Assembly: GCA_034521495.1 (NCBI GenBank)
Contig: JAXHMK010000010.1
Coordinates: 806,001 to 870,000 of the forward strand
Direction: 5' to 3'
From: Balneolaceae bacterium
GTDB taxonomy: Bacteria > Bacteroidota > Rhodothermia > Balneolales > Balneolaceae
Length of the DNA: 64,000 nucleotides
This document shows positions 25,931-34,461 of the stretch, piece by piece. The position numbers were made by a program, and so were the translations under genes. Position 1 is the first letter of the stretch; each line of letters begins with the position of its first letter. Under the pieces are notes generated by a model. The model searched no databases and was not told where the DNA came from. It worked only from the letters and a program-made list of their open reading frames with translations.

Positions 25931-27268
25931 CTATTCCAGTTCTTTTCTCTCCTCTAATGCTTTCTCCGTCATATCCTCAGGCAATTTTTTGGATGCATTC
26001 GCCCCAAGCTCTCTCAGTTTTTCGGCCTGTCCCACAAGATTTCCGGCGCCGGTAGAAAGTTGCTTCATAGCTGATTCGTAGGAATCACTTGTCTGGCGAA
26101 TTCGCTTCCCAACATCTTCAAGATTATCCACAAATCCCACAAACTTATCATATAGAAGTCCTCCGCGGCTGGCAATTTCCATTGCATTCCTGTTTTGGTA
26201 TTCCTGCTTCCAGATATTTTCAATAGTAGAGAGTGTAGCTAATAATGTGGTCGGGCTTACAATAATAATATTCCTCTCGAAGGCTTCATTATAAAGATCA
26301 GGATCGTTCTGCATTGCAACTCCAAATGCCGGTTCAATCGGGATAAACAATAACACAAAATCAGGGCTGTTAATCCCATGGATCTGATCATAATTTTTTG
26401 AATTCAGATTCCTAACATGTCCCCGAAGTGATTGAATGTGTTGTTTCAGATATTTCGTTTGCTCATCCAGATCATCTGTTGAGGAATATTTTTCATAGGC
26501 TGTCAGGGAAACTTTCGAATCTATAATCAATCTTTTTTCGTCCGGCAGTTTCACAATCACATCGGGTTGAAGGCGTCTTCCATCATCCATCGTGGTACTC
26601 TGCTGCGTTTCGTATTCAGAGCCCTTTTTTAAACCAGACCGCTCAAGAATTCTCTGAAGAATTACCTCTCCCCAATTTCCCTGTTTCTTGGTATCCCCTT
26701 TCAAAGCTTTGGTGAGGTTTTTAGCTTCCTCACTCATCTTCTGATTCATCTCCTGCAGCATCTTTAAATGCTGATCGAGAGCACTTCTCCCTTTGATATC
26801 CTCTTTGTGCGTCTCCTCGACTTGTTTTTTAAACTCAGATATCTTTTCACCCAGAGGTTTTAAAAGCTGATCGAGCTTCTCTTTATTCTGCTCGGTAAAC
26901 TTCTTTGATTTTTCTTCTAAGATCTCATTTGCCAGGTTTTTGAACTCCGTTCTGAACTGTTCTTGAAGCTCCTCCAACTGACCTTTTTGCTCGGAGAGTT
27001 TCTCTTGAAGGTGAGAAAATTCTGCCTGCAGTTTGGTGAGCTCTTTTTCGGCCTGATTGGCCCGATCTGTTTCTGCCGAGAGTTTCGCTTCAGCCCTCTC
27101 CATTTCAGTCGACAATCTCAATTCAGCTTGATCTGCCGTTTGAGCTAAATTTTCGTTTCGCTCTTCAAGTCTGCTCTGTTTCGATTTCCCGATGAAATAG
27201 GCCAAAGCAAAACCAATCACAAAAAATATAATTGCACTCAGCAGAATAGAGATATCCATGAATTCCAT
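25931..27268 (-). CDS. rmuC: DNA recombination protein RmuC
   Basis: A 445-residue member of the RmuC family, linked genetically to limiting inversions at short repeats and thought to be a nuclease-fold protein at the membrane. An N-terminal membrane segment (about 7-26) is followed by a long coiled coil (about 30-190) with many Glu/Lys/Gln heptads. The conserved core starts GNWGEVILQRILERSGLKKGSEY and runs through DVIVKLPDEKRLIIDSKVSL, SPDFVLLFIPIEPAF and IIIVSPTTLLATL. Length and order are normal. It converges with the anti-sigma-like gene at a 3-bp gap. Confidence 0.92.
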   Translation of the reverse strand: MEFMDISILLSAIIFFVIGFALAYFIGKSKQSRLEERNENLAQTADQAELRLSTEMERAEAKLSAETDRANQAEKELTKLQAEFSHLQEKLSEQKGQLEELQEQFRTEFKNLANEILEEKSKKFTEQNKEKLDQLLKPLGEKISEFKKQVEETHKEDIKGRSALDQHLKMLQEMNQKMSEEAKNLTKALKGDTKKQGNWGEVILQRILERSGLKKGSEYETQQSTTMDDGRRLQPDVIVKLPDEKRLIIDSKVSLTAYEKYSSTDDLDEQTKYLKQHIQSLRGHVRNLNSKNYDQIHGINSPDFVLLFIPIEPAFGVAMQNDPDLYNEAFERNIIIVSPTTLLATLSTIENIWKQEYQNRNAMEIASRGGLLYDKFVGFVDNLEDVGKRIRQTSDSYESAMKQLSTGAGNLVGQAEKLRELGANASKKLPEDMTEKALEERKELE

Positions 27269-27361
27269 TTGGTTTGATTTTTATGGAACATACAACTCAG
27301 GAGTGACAATTTCTGTCACCCTCCTGGAAATAATCTGATAAACTTCGAAACTTTTTTAGAG

Positions 27362-27492
27362 AAGCGGAGCTTCCAGAGTCCGTTCACGATGCTGGAGCTT
27401 CGGAACGAGTAAAACTTAAAAGATCAACATTTCATGACGCAAACGTCCACGTTTGTGACCTATATTGTGGGCACGAGCGAGACGCTCGCGCC
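27362..27492. repeat. Cluster of palindromes between rmuC and dnaJ
   Basis: The 254-bp gap holds three units. One hairpin pairs AGCTTCCAG with CTGGAGCT and is followed by CTTCGGAACGAGTAAAAC (27399-27416). That sequence recurs next to the IS110 region (39145-39162). A CGCAAACGT/ACGTTTGTG hairpin lies at 27436-27459. A family C hairpin (27469-27492, GGGCACGAGCG/CGCTCGCGCC) ends 30 bases before the dnaJ stop. Confidence 0.7.
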
Positions 27493-27522
27493 ATCTTCAA
27501 TCTAAGTCGTTCCTGCGGAACT

Positions 27523-28689
27523 TTATTGAAAGACATCTTTTATCTTCGAAAAGAATCCTTTCTCACGTTCCTGTGCACTTATGGGATCGAAATGATCTTC
27601 GCCCTGTATTGCCTTGATATGCTTTTTCTCTTCATCCGTTAAATCTTTCGGGATATATACATTCATTTTGATGAACTGATCTCCCACTCCGGAATTATTC
27701 AAACCTTTAATCCCTCGTTCTCTCATTCGAAGAAGTTTTCCGGGCTGCGTACCGGGTTCAATTTTCACTTTCGCTTTACCTTTCAGGGTGGGTACTTCTA
27801 CTTCCGTTCCAAGAATAGCATCAGGAATGCTGACCAAAAGATCGTAGTAGATATCATTTCCATCCCGCTCAAAATCTTCATGCTCTTTCTCTTCAATCAG
27901 AACAATCAGGTCACCCGGTTGGCCACCGCGAATTCCTGCATTTCCCTGTCGGCGAAGTGTAATATAATTTCCCTTGGCAACGCCTGAAGGAATATTCACC
28001 TTCATCTTTTCATTGCTCTTGTACCGGCCCTGGCCGCCACATTTACTGCACTTATTTTTGATGATTTTTCCTTCTCCCTGGCATGTTGGGCACGGCTGTA
28101 CATTTACAAATTGGCCAAACATGGTTCGCGATACCTGCCTGATCTCACCCACACCATTACATTTGGGACAGGTTTCGAAATCGGATTCCGTTTCAGCACC
28201 GGTTCCATTACATGAATCACATTTGATATGCTTCTTTACCTTAAGGGTCTTTTCAACACCTTCAGCAATCTCTTCGAGCGTCAGGGCAACGCTCAGCTTC
28301 ATATCAGAGCCCGGTCGCCCGGTTCCGCGCCTTCGCCTGCTTTGCCCACGCGATCCTCCGGCACCTCCAAATATATCACTACCAAAAATATCACTGAAAT
28401 GACTAAAGATGTCCTCAAAATTGGCATTTCCAAAATCGGAAGCGCCACCACCAAAACCACCGCCATTCAGGCCGGAATGTCCAAATTGATCATAGCGTTT
28501 ACGTTTTTCCGGATCCCGGAGAACTTCATAGGCTTCAGAAGCCTCTTTAAATTTCTTTTCCGCATCATCATCCCCTTTATTTCGGTCGGGGTGATACTTC
28601 ATTGCCAGTTTTCGATAAGCCTTCTTTAATTCCTGTTCACTGGCGTTCTTTTCTACACCTAAAACTTCGTAGTAGTCGCGTTTTGACAT
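27523..28689 (-). CDS. dnaJ: Molecular chaperone DnaJ
   Basis: The 388-residue Hsp40 co-chaperone that delivers substrates to DnaK and stimulates its ATPase. The J domain (1-65) contains the essential HPD at 33-35. A Gly/Phe-rich linker follows (about 73-115). Four CxxCxGxG zinc motifs ([32 protein letters not shown]) lie at about 155-220, and a C-terminal substrate-binding domain completes the type I form. It follows grpE by 9 bases. dnaK and hrcA are not in the window, so the grpE-dnaJ pair is separate from them here. Confidence 0.97.
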   Translation of the reverse strand: MSKRDYYEVLGVEKNASEQELKKAYRKLAMKYHPDRNKGDDDAEKKFKEASEAYEVLRDPEKRKRYDQFGHSGLNGGGFGGGASDFGNANFEDIFSHFSDIFGSDIFGGAGGSRGQSRRRRGTGRPGSDMKLSVALTLEEIAEGVEKTLKVKKHIKCDSCNGTGAETESDFETCPKCNGVGEIRQVSRTMFGQFVNVQPCPTCQGEGKIIKNKCSKCGGQGRYKSNEKMKVNIPSGVAKGNYITLRRQGNAGIRGGQPGDLIVLIEEKEHEDFERDGNDIYYDLLVSIPDAILGTEVEVPTLKGKAKVKIEPGTQPGKLLRMRERGIKGLNNSGVGDQFIKMNVYIPKDLTDEEKKHIKAIQGEDHFDPISAQEREKGFFSKIKDVFQ

Positions 28690-28698
28690 AAATTAAGT

Positions 28699-29304
28699 TT
28701 ATTCGCTTACAATTACCTTGGCGTGCCGTAACGTCTTGTCCCCTATTCGATAGCCGTTTTCCAATACCTGCAAAACAGTTCCGCTCTCAATAGAATCATC
28801 TTCTGGTTTCTGTCGCAACATCGCATCGTGCAGATCAACATCAAACGGAACGCCTGTTTCGTCAATTCGTTCAACATCATGCTTCTCCAGGACGTCCTCA
28901 AATTTATTAGCAATAAGCTGTACACCATCTACGTACGATGAGTTCGCATCATTTTCCTTCATTGACTGAAGGGTTCTGATTAAATCGTCGTTGATAGGCA
29001 AAAATGCTTCCAGTGCAGCCTCCCTCGCTGTTTGAAAAATTTGTTCCCGGTCACGGCGCATACGCTTCCGCATATTATCCATCTCTGCAGCCTTGCGAAG
29101 CTGGGAATCTTTAACCTTCTCCAGTTCTTCCTCAAGTTGATTAATCCGTTTTTGTTGCACTTCAATCAATTGATCGGTGTTGTCAATTTCTTCTTCAGAA
29201 AGTGATTCATCCACCTCTTCAGACAACTCACCGGCTTCATGTTCAATATTTTCAGCCATCTCAGCTTGTCTGTCTTCAGTCTGTTTTTCTTTCTCTAAAC
29301 TCAT
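28699..29304 (-). CDS. grpE: Nucleotide exchange factor GrpE
   Basis: A 201-residue DnaK nucleotide-exchange factor. An acidic, disordered N-terminus (about 1-45) is followed by a long dimerisation helix (IEVQQKRINQLEEELEKVKD, then LRKAAEMDNMRKRMRRDRE) and the C-terminal beta domain with GVPFDVDLHDAMLRQ and GTVLQVLENGYRIGDKTLRHAKVIV. These are family marks. Start ATG 29304. It is the first gene of a grpE-dnaJ unit. The 147-bp upstream gap shows no CIRCE-like inverted repeat that I can recognise. Confidence 0.95.
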   Translation of the reverse strand: MSLEKEKQTEDRQAEMAENIEHEAGELSEEVDESLSEEEIDNTDQLIEVQQKRINQLEEELEKVKDSQLRKAAEMDNMRKRMRRDREQIFQTAREAALEAFLPINDDLIRTLQSMKENDANSSYVDGVQLIANKFEDVLEKHDVERIDETGVPFDVDLHDAMLRQKPEDDSIESGTVLQVLENGYRIGDKTLRHAKVIVSE

Positions 29305-29451
29305 TAATTCTATCTAAAATCTTTTTTATTTCTTTGTTTGATGATAAAGTTTATAAAACCCTTACCAATCAGATATGTTAATTAAAGCAAATAGCATGCC
29401 ACAAGAATATTTCCATCTTGTATGTGACAATCTTTCGCTTCGTTTATTTTT

Positions 29452-29832
29452 TTAATCCTCGTAAAAGAACTCAATTAAATTCCCGTCCGGATCAGAAGCA
29501 AAAACAAATCGTCCCTTTTTTCGATTGGCAGGTCCACTTAGAATAGTTACTTCATGTTCTCTGAGAAAAGTTGCCATCTCATCCACTTCATCTTCTGAAT
29601 TAAGATAAAATCCAAAATGATCAACCCGAAAATCTCGTGAATTGGGATCGTAACTTGTTTCCGCTTCTACAATCACAAGTGTATCCTCCTTCCCGATTTT
29701 ATAGACAGCCATACTTTGGCCCATTTTCCGAACGAGCTCAAACCCAAGTATCTCTCCGTAAAATTCCTCAGAACGCTCAATTTCATTGACCCGAATAGTA
29801 ATATGGTTAATTCCGGTTGGTTTAAAATCCAT
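29452..29832 (-). CDS. VOC-family (glyoxalase-fold) protein
   Basis: A 126-residue vicinal-oxygen-chelate protein with two beta-alpha-beta-beta-beta modules. The likely metal ligands are His10 (GINHITIRV), a Glu in LVIVEAE, the His in RVDHFGFYL and the Glu in GNLIEFFYED. The closing signature DPDGNLIEFF is shared by glyoxalases, fosfomycin-resistance proteins and ring-cleavage dioxygenases. Substrate is unknown. It is a single gene. Downstream on the minus strand lies grpE, 147 bp away. Confidence 0.8.
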   Translation of the reverse strand: MDFKPTGINHITIRVNEIERSEEFYGEILGFELVRKMGQSMAVYKIGKEDTLVIVEAETSYDPNSRDFRVDHFGFYLNSEDEVDEMATFLREHEVTILSGPANRKKGRFVFASDPDGNLIEFFYED

Positions 29833-30038
29833 TCTTTTGTTATTAAATTTTTGTGTTATCTGAATTTTTTATCACTGATAAAAAAACAATTATTCAAGCT
29901 TTTAAGATAAGGTGATTTCAGAAGCTTTACAGAACTTTTGTGTAAATCACTCTTATCTATTTCTCAAAAAATTTATATCTCGGTCCAAAATCCGATCAGC
30001 CCGATCTTACACAGAAATCTATTGTTGTCTCAACCCAT

Positions 30039-30270
30039 ATCTGACAGTGTGTGAAGACCTGACAGCATTCCCGGTGCTTTTCCGGGGTTCTGATAGCGTC
30101 AGTAACTTTTTAAATAGATGAGTAGAGGGATTTGCATTACTGCCCGTCTGCACGCTGTATGTGCGGGCTGACGGGTTGGGGACACCCATCAGCCGGTAAA
30201 AACAACCGACAGATGGGTATTTCAAAGCCTCCGAGTATATGGCAATTTACAAACCTCAACGCTGTCAGAT
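30039..30270. ncRNA. Candidate multibranched structured RNA or hairpin element
   Basis: This 232-base stretch is closed by a 12-bp stem (30039-30050 with 30259-30270, one G-U). It holds three nested hairpins. The first is CTGAC/GTCAG enclosing CCCGG/CCGGG with loop TGCTTTT (30059-30102). The second is CCCGTC/GACGGG enclosing GCAC/GTGC (30143-30175). The third is ACCCATC/GATGGGT enclosing CGGT/ACCG (30184-30218). It fills most of the 496-bp gap between the VOC gene and an outer-membrane gene and contains no credible ORF. A relative of the first hairpin, with the same loop and compensated stem, lies at 39076-39111. Strand and function are unknown, and no known RNA family is recognised. Confidence 0.5.
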
Positions 30271-30328
30271 ACAGTGTGTGCTGACTGGTATCGACCGATA
30301 CTGCATCACTGAATTGACACTATGCGAG

Positions 30329-31633
30329 TTAAAACCGGGTGTTTACAATATTTGCAAACTCAGAACCAAATGTATAAGTCACCGCAAACGAACCTGATAA
30401 TGAGAAATCGGTTGCAAGTTCCCTGCGCTGCAAAAGAATGTCTTCGAGGGAGGCATCACCCGCCGGAAGTGTAATTTGATCCTGTATCATCTGGAAATTG
30501 GTCTGGAACCGAACAGAAAGTCCTTCGAAAATTCTAACTGAAAAACCTCCAAAAAATTCTGCTCTTCTTAACGATGTATCATGAAAATAGTGCGACCCAA
30601 TTAATCCACCGGATATACTGCCCCATGGCTGTTCAACATCCACAGCTCCACGAAATTGGTGACCAAGCAGATGCTGAGAGTTTTTATTAAAAATTGTAGT
30701 ATCAAAGAAATCGAAATAGGAGTATCCAATTTGATATTGCAGAGTTACCGCTTTTCTTGTGGCCAGCCTGTATGGAAAAAAACTATATTCAATACCTGGT
30801 GATATTTCCACTCGGTGACGAATATTCCGATCGTTTCGCGTTATGTAGTCAGCAAAAAGGCCAACTGACCAATGTTGATTTATACTTTTTATTGCATAAG
30901 TATCCAATCCGTGACGCTGAACTGAACTCTTTACATCTTCGTCTTCGCTCTGTTCAATTTCCACATATGTGTAATTAAAATACGGGCGAAATCTCAGTTT
31001 CCAATCTTCAGTAACCCGATCAGCAAATATGCCCCACCTTGAATCAAAATCTGTTCGGTTCGATTCCAACCCAAGACTGATTGAACCGACATATGCTTCG
31101 AAGATCCAGTAATTCCAGGGATCTTTCGGAGTTTCTAATTCGGTAGCTTGCAAACCGTCTGGTTCATGCATCAAGTTAAAAGAGGAGAATAATGAAGTTT
31201 GAGACAGATAGGGCATAAGGGCAGAAAACAGCACCTTGTTTAAACCATCCCTTATTTCACTGGTAGTTGCATTTCGTTGTGCAACATATTTCAAATCAAA
31301 TTGAATATCTGAAAAAGTACGCTGCCCTATAAATGAAATTTCATATTCTGTTGCTCCACTAACCATGGATGTTCGTGTTATGAATATGTGTATATCTGCC
31401 TGTTCGGGGTCACGAACGTAATTAACAAAAGGCAGTTCCGAACGGATGTAATCGAAATCACAAAAAGAGCAGTCAATGTAAACAAATGGTGCACTGTTAT
31501 TCTTGTATTCAGCTGACTCCCCATTCAGCGTATCAGCTTCTGTATTTTCCGGAACTTGGCCGGTAGCAGCTCTTGGCAGATAAAACAATATTAAAATGCA
31601 TAAATAAAATAACGGCTTGCAAGACTTTTTCAT
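30329..31633 (-). CDS. Predicted outer-membrane beta-barrel protein of unknown function
   Basis: I choose ATG 31633, which gives a signal peptide (MKKSCKPLFYLCILILFYLP, cleavage near Gly25) and 434 residues. A longer frame from 31669 adds only 12 unlikely residues. The N-terminal domain holds FVYIDCSFCDFDYIRSELPF and VNYVRDPEQADIHIFITR, a conserved module with two Cys. The rest alternates aromatic and polar residues in amphipathic strands and ends in TFGSEFANIVNTRF, with the terminal Phe typical of outer-membrane barrels. I do not recognise a named family with a known activity. Transcribed alone, facing the structured 30039-30270 element at its 3' side. Confidence 0.6.
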   Translation of the reverse strand: MKKSCKPLFYLCILILFYLPRAATGQVPENTEADTLNGESAEYKNNSAPFVYIDCSFCDFDYIRSELPFVNYVRDPEQADIHIFITRTSMVSGATEYEISFIGQRTFSDIQFDLKYVAQRNATTSEIRDGLNKVLFSALMPYLSQTSLFSSFNLMHEPDGLQATELETPKDPWNYWIFEAYVGSISLGLESNRTDFDSRWGIFADRVTEDWKLRFRPYFNYTYVEIEQSEDEDVKSSVQRHGLDTYAIKSINQHWSVGLFADYITRNDRNIRHRVEISPGIEYSFFPYRLATRKAVTLQYQIGYSYFDFFDTTIFNKNSQHLLGHQFRGAVDVEQPWGSISGGLIGSHYFHDTSLRRAEFFGGFSVRIFEGLSVRFQTNFQMIQDQITLPAGDASLEDILLQRRELATDFSLSGSFAVTYTFGSEFANIVNTRF

Positions 31634-31797
31634 CTGTATTGCCTTTTCAACTGTGTTATATTTAGCCAACTTTACTGATACAAAAAGTTTTTATTTCCTT
31701 TACTGTAAACTAAATTTAACAGTTTCCTGAATGATTCTTTAATCTTAGGATCTGAATGCAGTAGATTTAAATTTTTTTACCTAAAACCGTATTTAAT

Positions 31798-32481
31798 TTG
31801 TCAACATTATACCTGGTAGCTACCCCAATAGGCAATCTCAGCGATTTTTCTAAACGTGCGGTTGAAACCCTGAAATCTGTAGATTCGATTGCATGTGAAG
31901 ATACTCGTACTTCCGGTTTACTTTTTCAGCACTACGGAATAGACAAACCTACATTTTCTTTTCATCAGCACAATGAACATCACAAAGTAGAGCATCTTAT
32001 GAACCTGCTATCCGGCGGACAAAATGTAGCAGTTGTAAGTGATGCAGGTATGCCCGGAATTTCGGATCCGGGATTTCTTGCTGTTCGGGCGGCTCACCAG
32101 AATGGCCACAAGGTCTGCCCGATTCCGGGTCCAAGTGCCGTTACTGCTGCTATTGCCGCAAGCGGACTGCCGAGCGACCGGTTTCTGTTTGAGGGATTTC
32201 TTCCTCAAAAAAAAGGACGACAAACGAAGATTAAGGAGATTGCTGGTGCCGATATCACAACGGTGATCTATGAAAGTCCTTACCGGGTTGTAAAATTGAT
32301 AAACGGGTTGGCTGAATTTTGTGAAGGAACGCGATGGATTTGTGTGGCTCGGGAGATCACTAAAAAGTTTGAAGAGATCGACCGCGGACAACTTGCTGAA
32401 ATTGTTAGCCGTTGGAATGAAAAATCATCCATCAAAGGTGAGTTTGTAATCGTTATTGCCGGCAAAGATTACGAAGAATAA
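31798..32481 (+). CDS. rsmI: 16S rRNA 2'-O-methyltransferase RsmI
   Basis: Methylates the ribose of C1402 in 16S rRNA using S-adenosylmethionine. The start is TTG 31798, because the family's first motif LYLVATPIGNLSDFS begins only four residues later. Further tetrapyrrole-methylase-fold motifs are EDTRTSGLL, VVSDAGMPGISDPG, CPIPGPSAVTAAIAASGLP, FLPQKKGRQ and TVIYESPYR. It is 227 residues, close to the usual length. It is followed by lnt with less than 10 bases between, so the two are co-transcribed. Confidence 0.94.
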   Translation: MSTLYLVATPIGNLSDFSKRAVETLKSVDSIACEDTRTSGLLFQHYGIDKPTFSFHQHNEHHKVEHLMNLLSGGQNVAVVSDAGMPGISDPGFLAVRAAHQNGHKVCPIPGPSAVTAAIAASGLPSDRFLFEGFLPQKKGRQTKIKEIAGADITTVIYESPYRVVKLINGLAEFCEGTRWICVAREITKKFEEIDRGQLAEIVSRWNEKSSIKGEFVIVIAGKDYEE

Positions 32482-32490
32482 GTGTATTCT

Positions 32491-34059
32491 ATGAATCAAC
32501 CAACTAATCAAAACAAACAAGCTATCAGACTTTGGGATCGCCCCTGGGTGCTTTCAATCACTGCATCTATTCTTTTGGCGCTATCATTCCCGCCATTTAA
32601 TGTTGCCATTCTTCAAATTCCGGCGTTTCTCTGTCTCTTCAGAATTGGCTCCATTTCGGAGTCCAAACGCGAAGTAATTCTGTATGCATATCCCTCGTTT
32701 GTACTTTGGAATCTGTTTACCACATATTGGTTAATGATGGCAACCATTGCCGGCGGAATTGCCGCGATCCTGGCAAACGCAGCACTTATGTTAATTCCGC
32801 TTTTGATGATTCGAAGAGTTCAACAATCTGAGTTACATCCAATGTTGTCGGGCTTCTTCGCCGCTTCTATTTGGGTTAGTTACGAATTTCTCCATCACAA
32901 CTGGGATCTCTCCTGGCCCTGGCTAACACTCGGCAACGCATGGTCCAATCTCACAGGAGTGATTCAATATATATCTGTTACCGGAGTTTGGGGAATTTCT
33001 TTCTGGGTGATACTTACATCTTCTTTATTCTATGCATATCTCAATAAGTCTGAAAACCGGAATCTTCTCATCTCTTCAATTGCTGTATTGGTCATATTCC
33101 CGCTGTTCTCAATCATCTCAATGGTTACAATGCATTATGCCGATGAAGAAGAAATTCATGTTACTATTGTCCAACCCAATTCCGATTCTTATCAACGGTT
33201 CGGTGGAGAAGCATCCCTGGACGCTTTGACAGATAAACTTCTCCGCCTCTCGAATGAAGCCAGAACAGAAGAAACGGATGTCATCATCTGGCCGGAAAAT
33301 GCGGTCGATTCATCCCTCAGAGTTACAAGTCCGCAGTTTGATGTGATTAAAGATTCAGTGAAATCATGGAATACAAGTTTAATTACCGGCCTGGGGTTAA
33401 TAGAGATTTACGAGGAGGATCAAAAAAGGCCTCAAGTTGTCCGGGAGTCGAGCGGTGGAACAATTTATAATATTTTTAATGCCGCTCTTTTTATAAAAAC
33501 AGATCAATCTACAGAGATTTACCGAAAAGGTCGTCTCGTACCGATTGTGGAGCGATTTCCATTTGTCACATACTTTCAGCGATTAGACGTTTTTAGATGG
33601 ATGGATTGGGGGTCGGTTGTGGGGTACGGATTAGGCCAGGAACCCACTCTTTTTTCTGTTGATGGAAATAAAACTCCTGCTCTCATCTGCTACGATTCGG
33701 TTTTTCCGGGATGGGTCAATCAGTTTGCTAACAACGGGGCCGGCTTTCTTACAATTATTACCAACGACGGCTGGTGGGGCGACTCTAACGGTCACATACA
33801 GCATTTTGCTTACGCCCGCCTGCGTGCTATTGAACAGCGTATGTGGATCGCACGCTCAGCGAATAATGGAATCTCAGGAATTATATCACCTGACGGAAAA
33901 GTTCAAAAAGAGACTGAATACTGGACAGAAGATGCGTTTACGTTCACCATCTACAACTCCGATCATCAAACTATTTACAACCGATTTGGAGATTGGCTGG
34001 GATACTTATCTCTTGTTTCAACCGTTGTGGGTTTGATTGTGATACGAATTCGTCCGTGA
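32491..34059 (+). CDS. lnt: Apolipoprotein N-acyltransferase
   Basis: Adds the third acyl chain to the N-terminal Cys of lipoproteins at the outer face of the inner membrane. ATG 32491 gives 522 residues; GTG 32482 is an in-frame alternative. Six to seven hydrophobic segments occupy the first 215 residues and one more ends the protein. The carbon-nitrogen hydrolase domain has the catalytic triad regions IIWPENAVDSS (Glu), YRKGRLVPIVERFPF (Lys) and LICYDSVFPGW (Cys). NDGWWGDSNGHIQHFAYARLRAIEQRMW, a family hallmark, follows. It probably forms an operon with rsmI. Presence implies triacylated lipoproteins. Confidence 0.93.
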   Translation: MNQPTNQNKQAIRLWDRPWVLSITASILLALSFPPFNVAILQIPAFLCLFRIGSISESKREVILYAYPSFVLWNLFTTYWLMMATIAGGIAAILANAALMLIPLLMIRRVQQSELHPMLSGFFAASIWVSYEFLHHNWDLSWPWLTLGNAWSNLTGVIQYISVTGVWGISFWVILTSSLFYAYLNKSENRNLLISSIAVLVIFPLFSIISMVTMHYADEEEIHVTIVQPNSDSYQRFGGEASLDALTDKLLRLSNEARTEETDVIIWPENAVDSSLRVTSPQFDVIKDSVKSWNTSLITGLGLIEIYEEDQKRPQVVRESSGGTIYNIFNAALFIKTDQSTEIYRKGRLVPIVERFPFVTYFQRLDVFRWMDWGSVVGYGLGQEPTLFSVDGNKTPALICYDSVFPGWVNQFANNGAGFLTIITNDGWWGDSNGHIQHFAYARLRAIEQRMWIARSANNGISGIISPDGKVQKETEYWTEDAFTFTIYNSDHQTIYNRFGDWLGYLSLVSTVVGLIVIRIRP

Positions 34060-34169
34060 AATTTGACTCATAAGATGAATGATATAGAATACCGGCTGAC
34101 GATTGTGTTTTTCGCCTGCTGAATTCAACGCAGTTTACAATTTTATTTTCCTGAGTAAAAATTATTACA

Positions 34170-34192
34170 GGCACAAGCGAGACGCTTGCGCC
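34170..34192. repeat. Palindrome C in the lnt-dsbD gap
   Basis: GGCACAAGCG/CGCTTGCGCC around AGA is the most regular copy of family C here. The rest of the 402-bp gap (34060-34461) shows nothing else I can support. An 88-codon frame in it has no codon or motif support. Confidence 0.8.
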
Positions 34193-34461
34193 ATCCCGAA
34201 TTGCTTTATACTCATCTGATGAATTCATACGGCATCAATCTTCAAATTCAGATCAGAATTCATCGACACATTTTAACAAAATTTGATGCTATATTTAAGG
34301 ATGTAGTAAGTTTAGGTCTACACCTTCAAAAAAGAGTTCGCACTGTTACACTTTCGTTACTGTTTCGATACGAACGGATCATGAAAAAAAATGTTTTTAA
34401 CAGTACTTATCAGCATGAATTCCTTTTTAAAAGTTATCAAATTGATCAATAATTGACAGAT

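Noticed and set aside
29305-29451. CIRCE element upstream of grpE
   Set aside because: No TTAGCACTC-type inverted repeat is present in the gap.
29912-30225. Short frames on both strands around 30 kb
   Set aside because: They follow the hairpins of the structured element and have no protein-like features.
34186-34452. 88-codon frame between lnt and dsbD
   Set aside because: It begins in the tail of a family C repeat and shows no domain, codon bias or ribosome-binding site.
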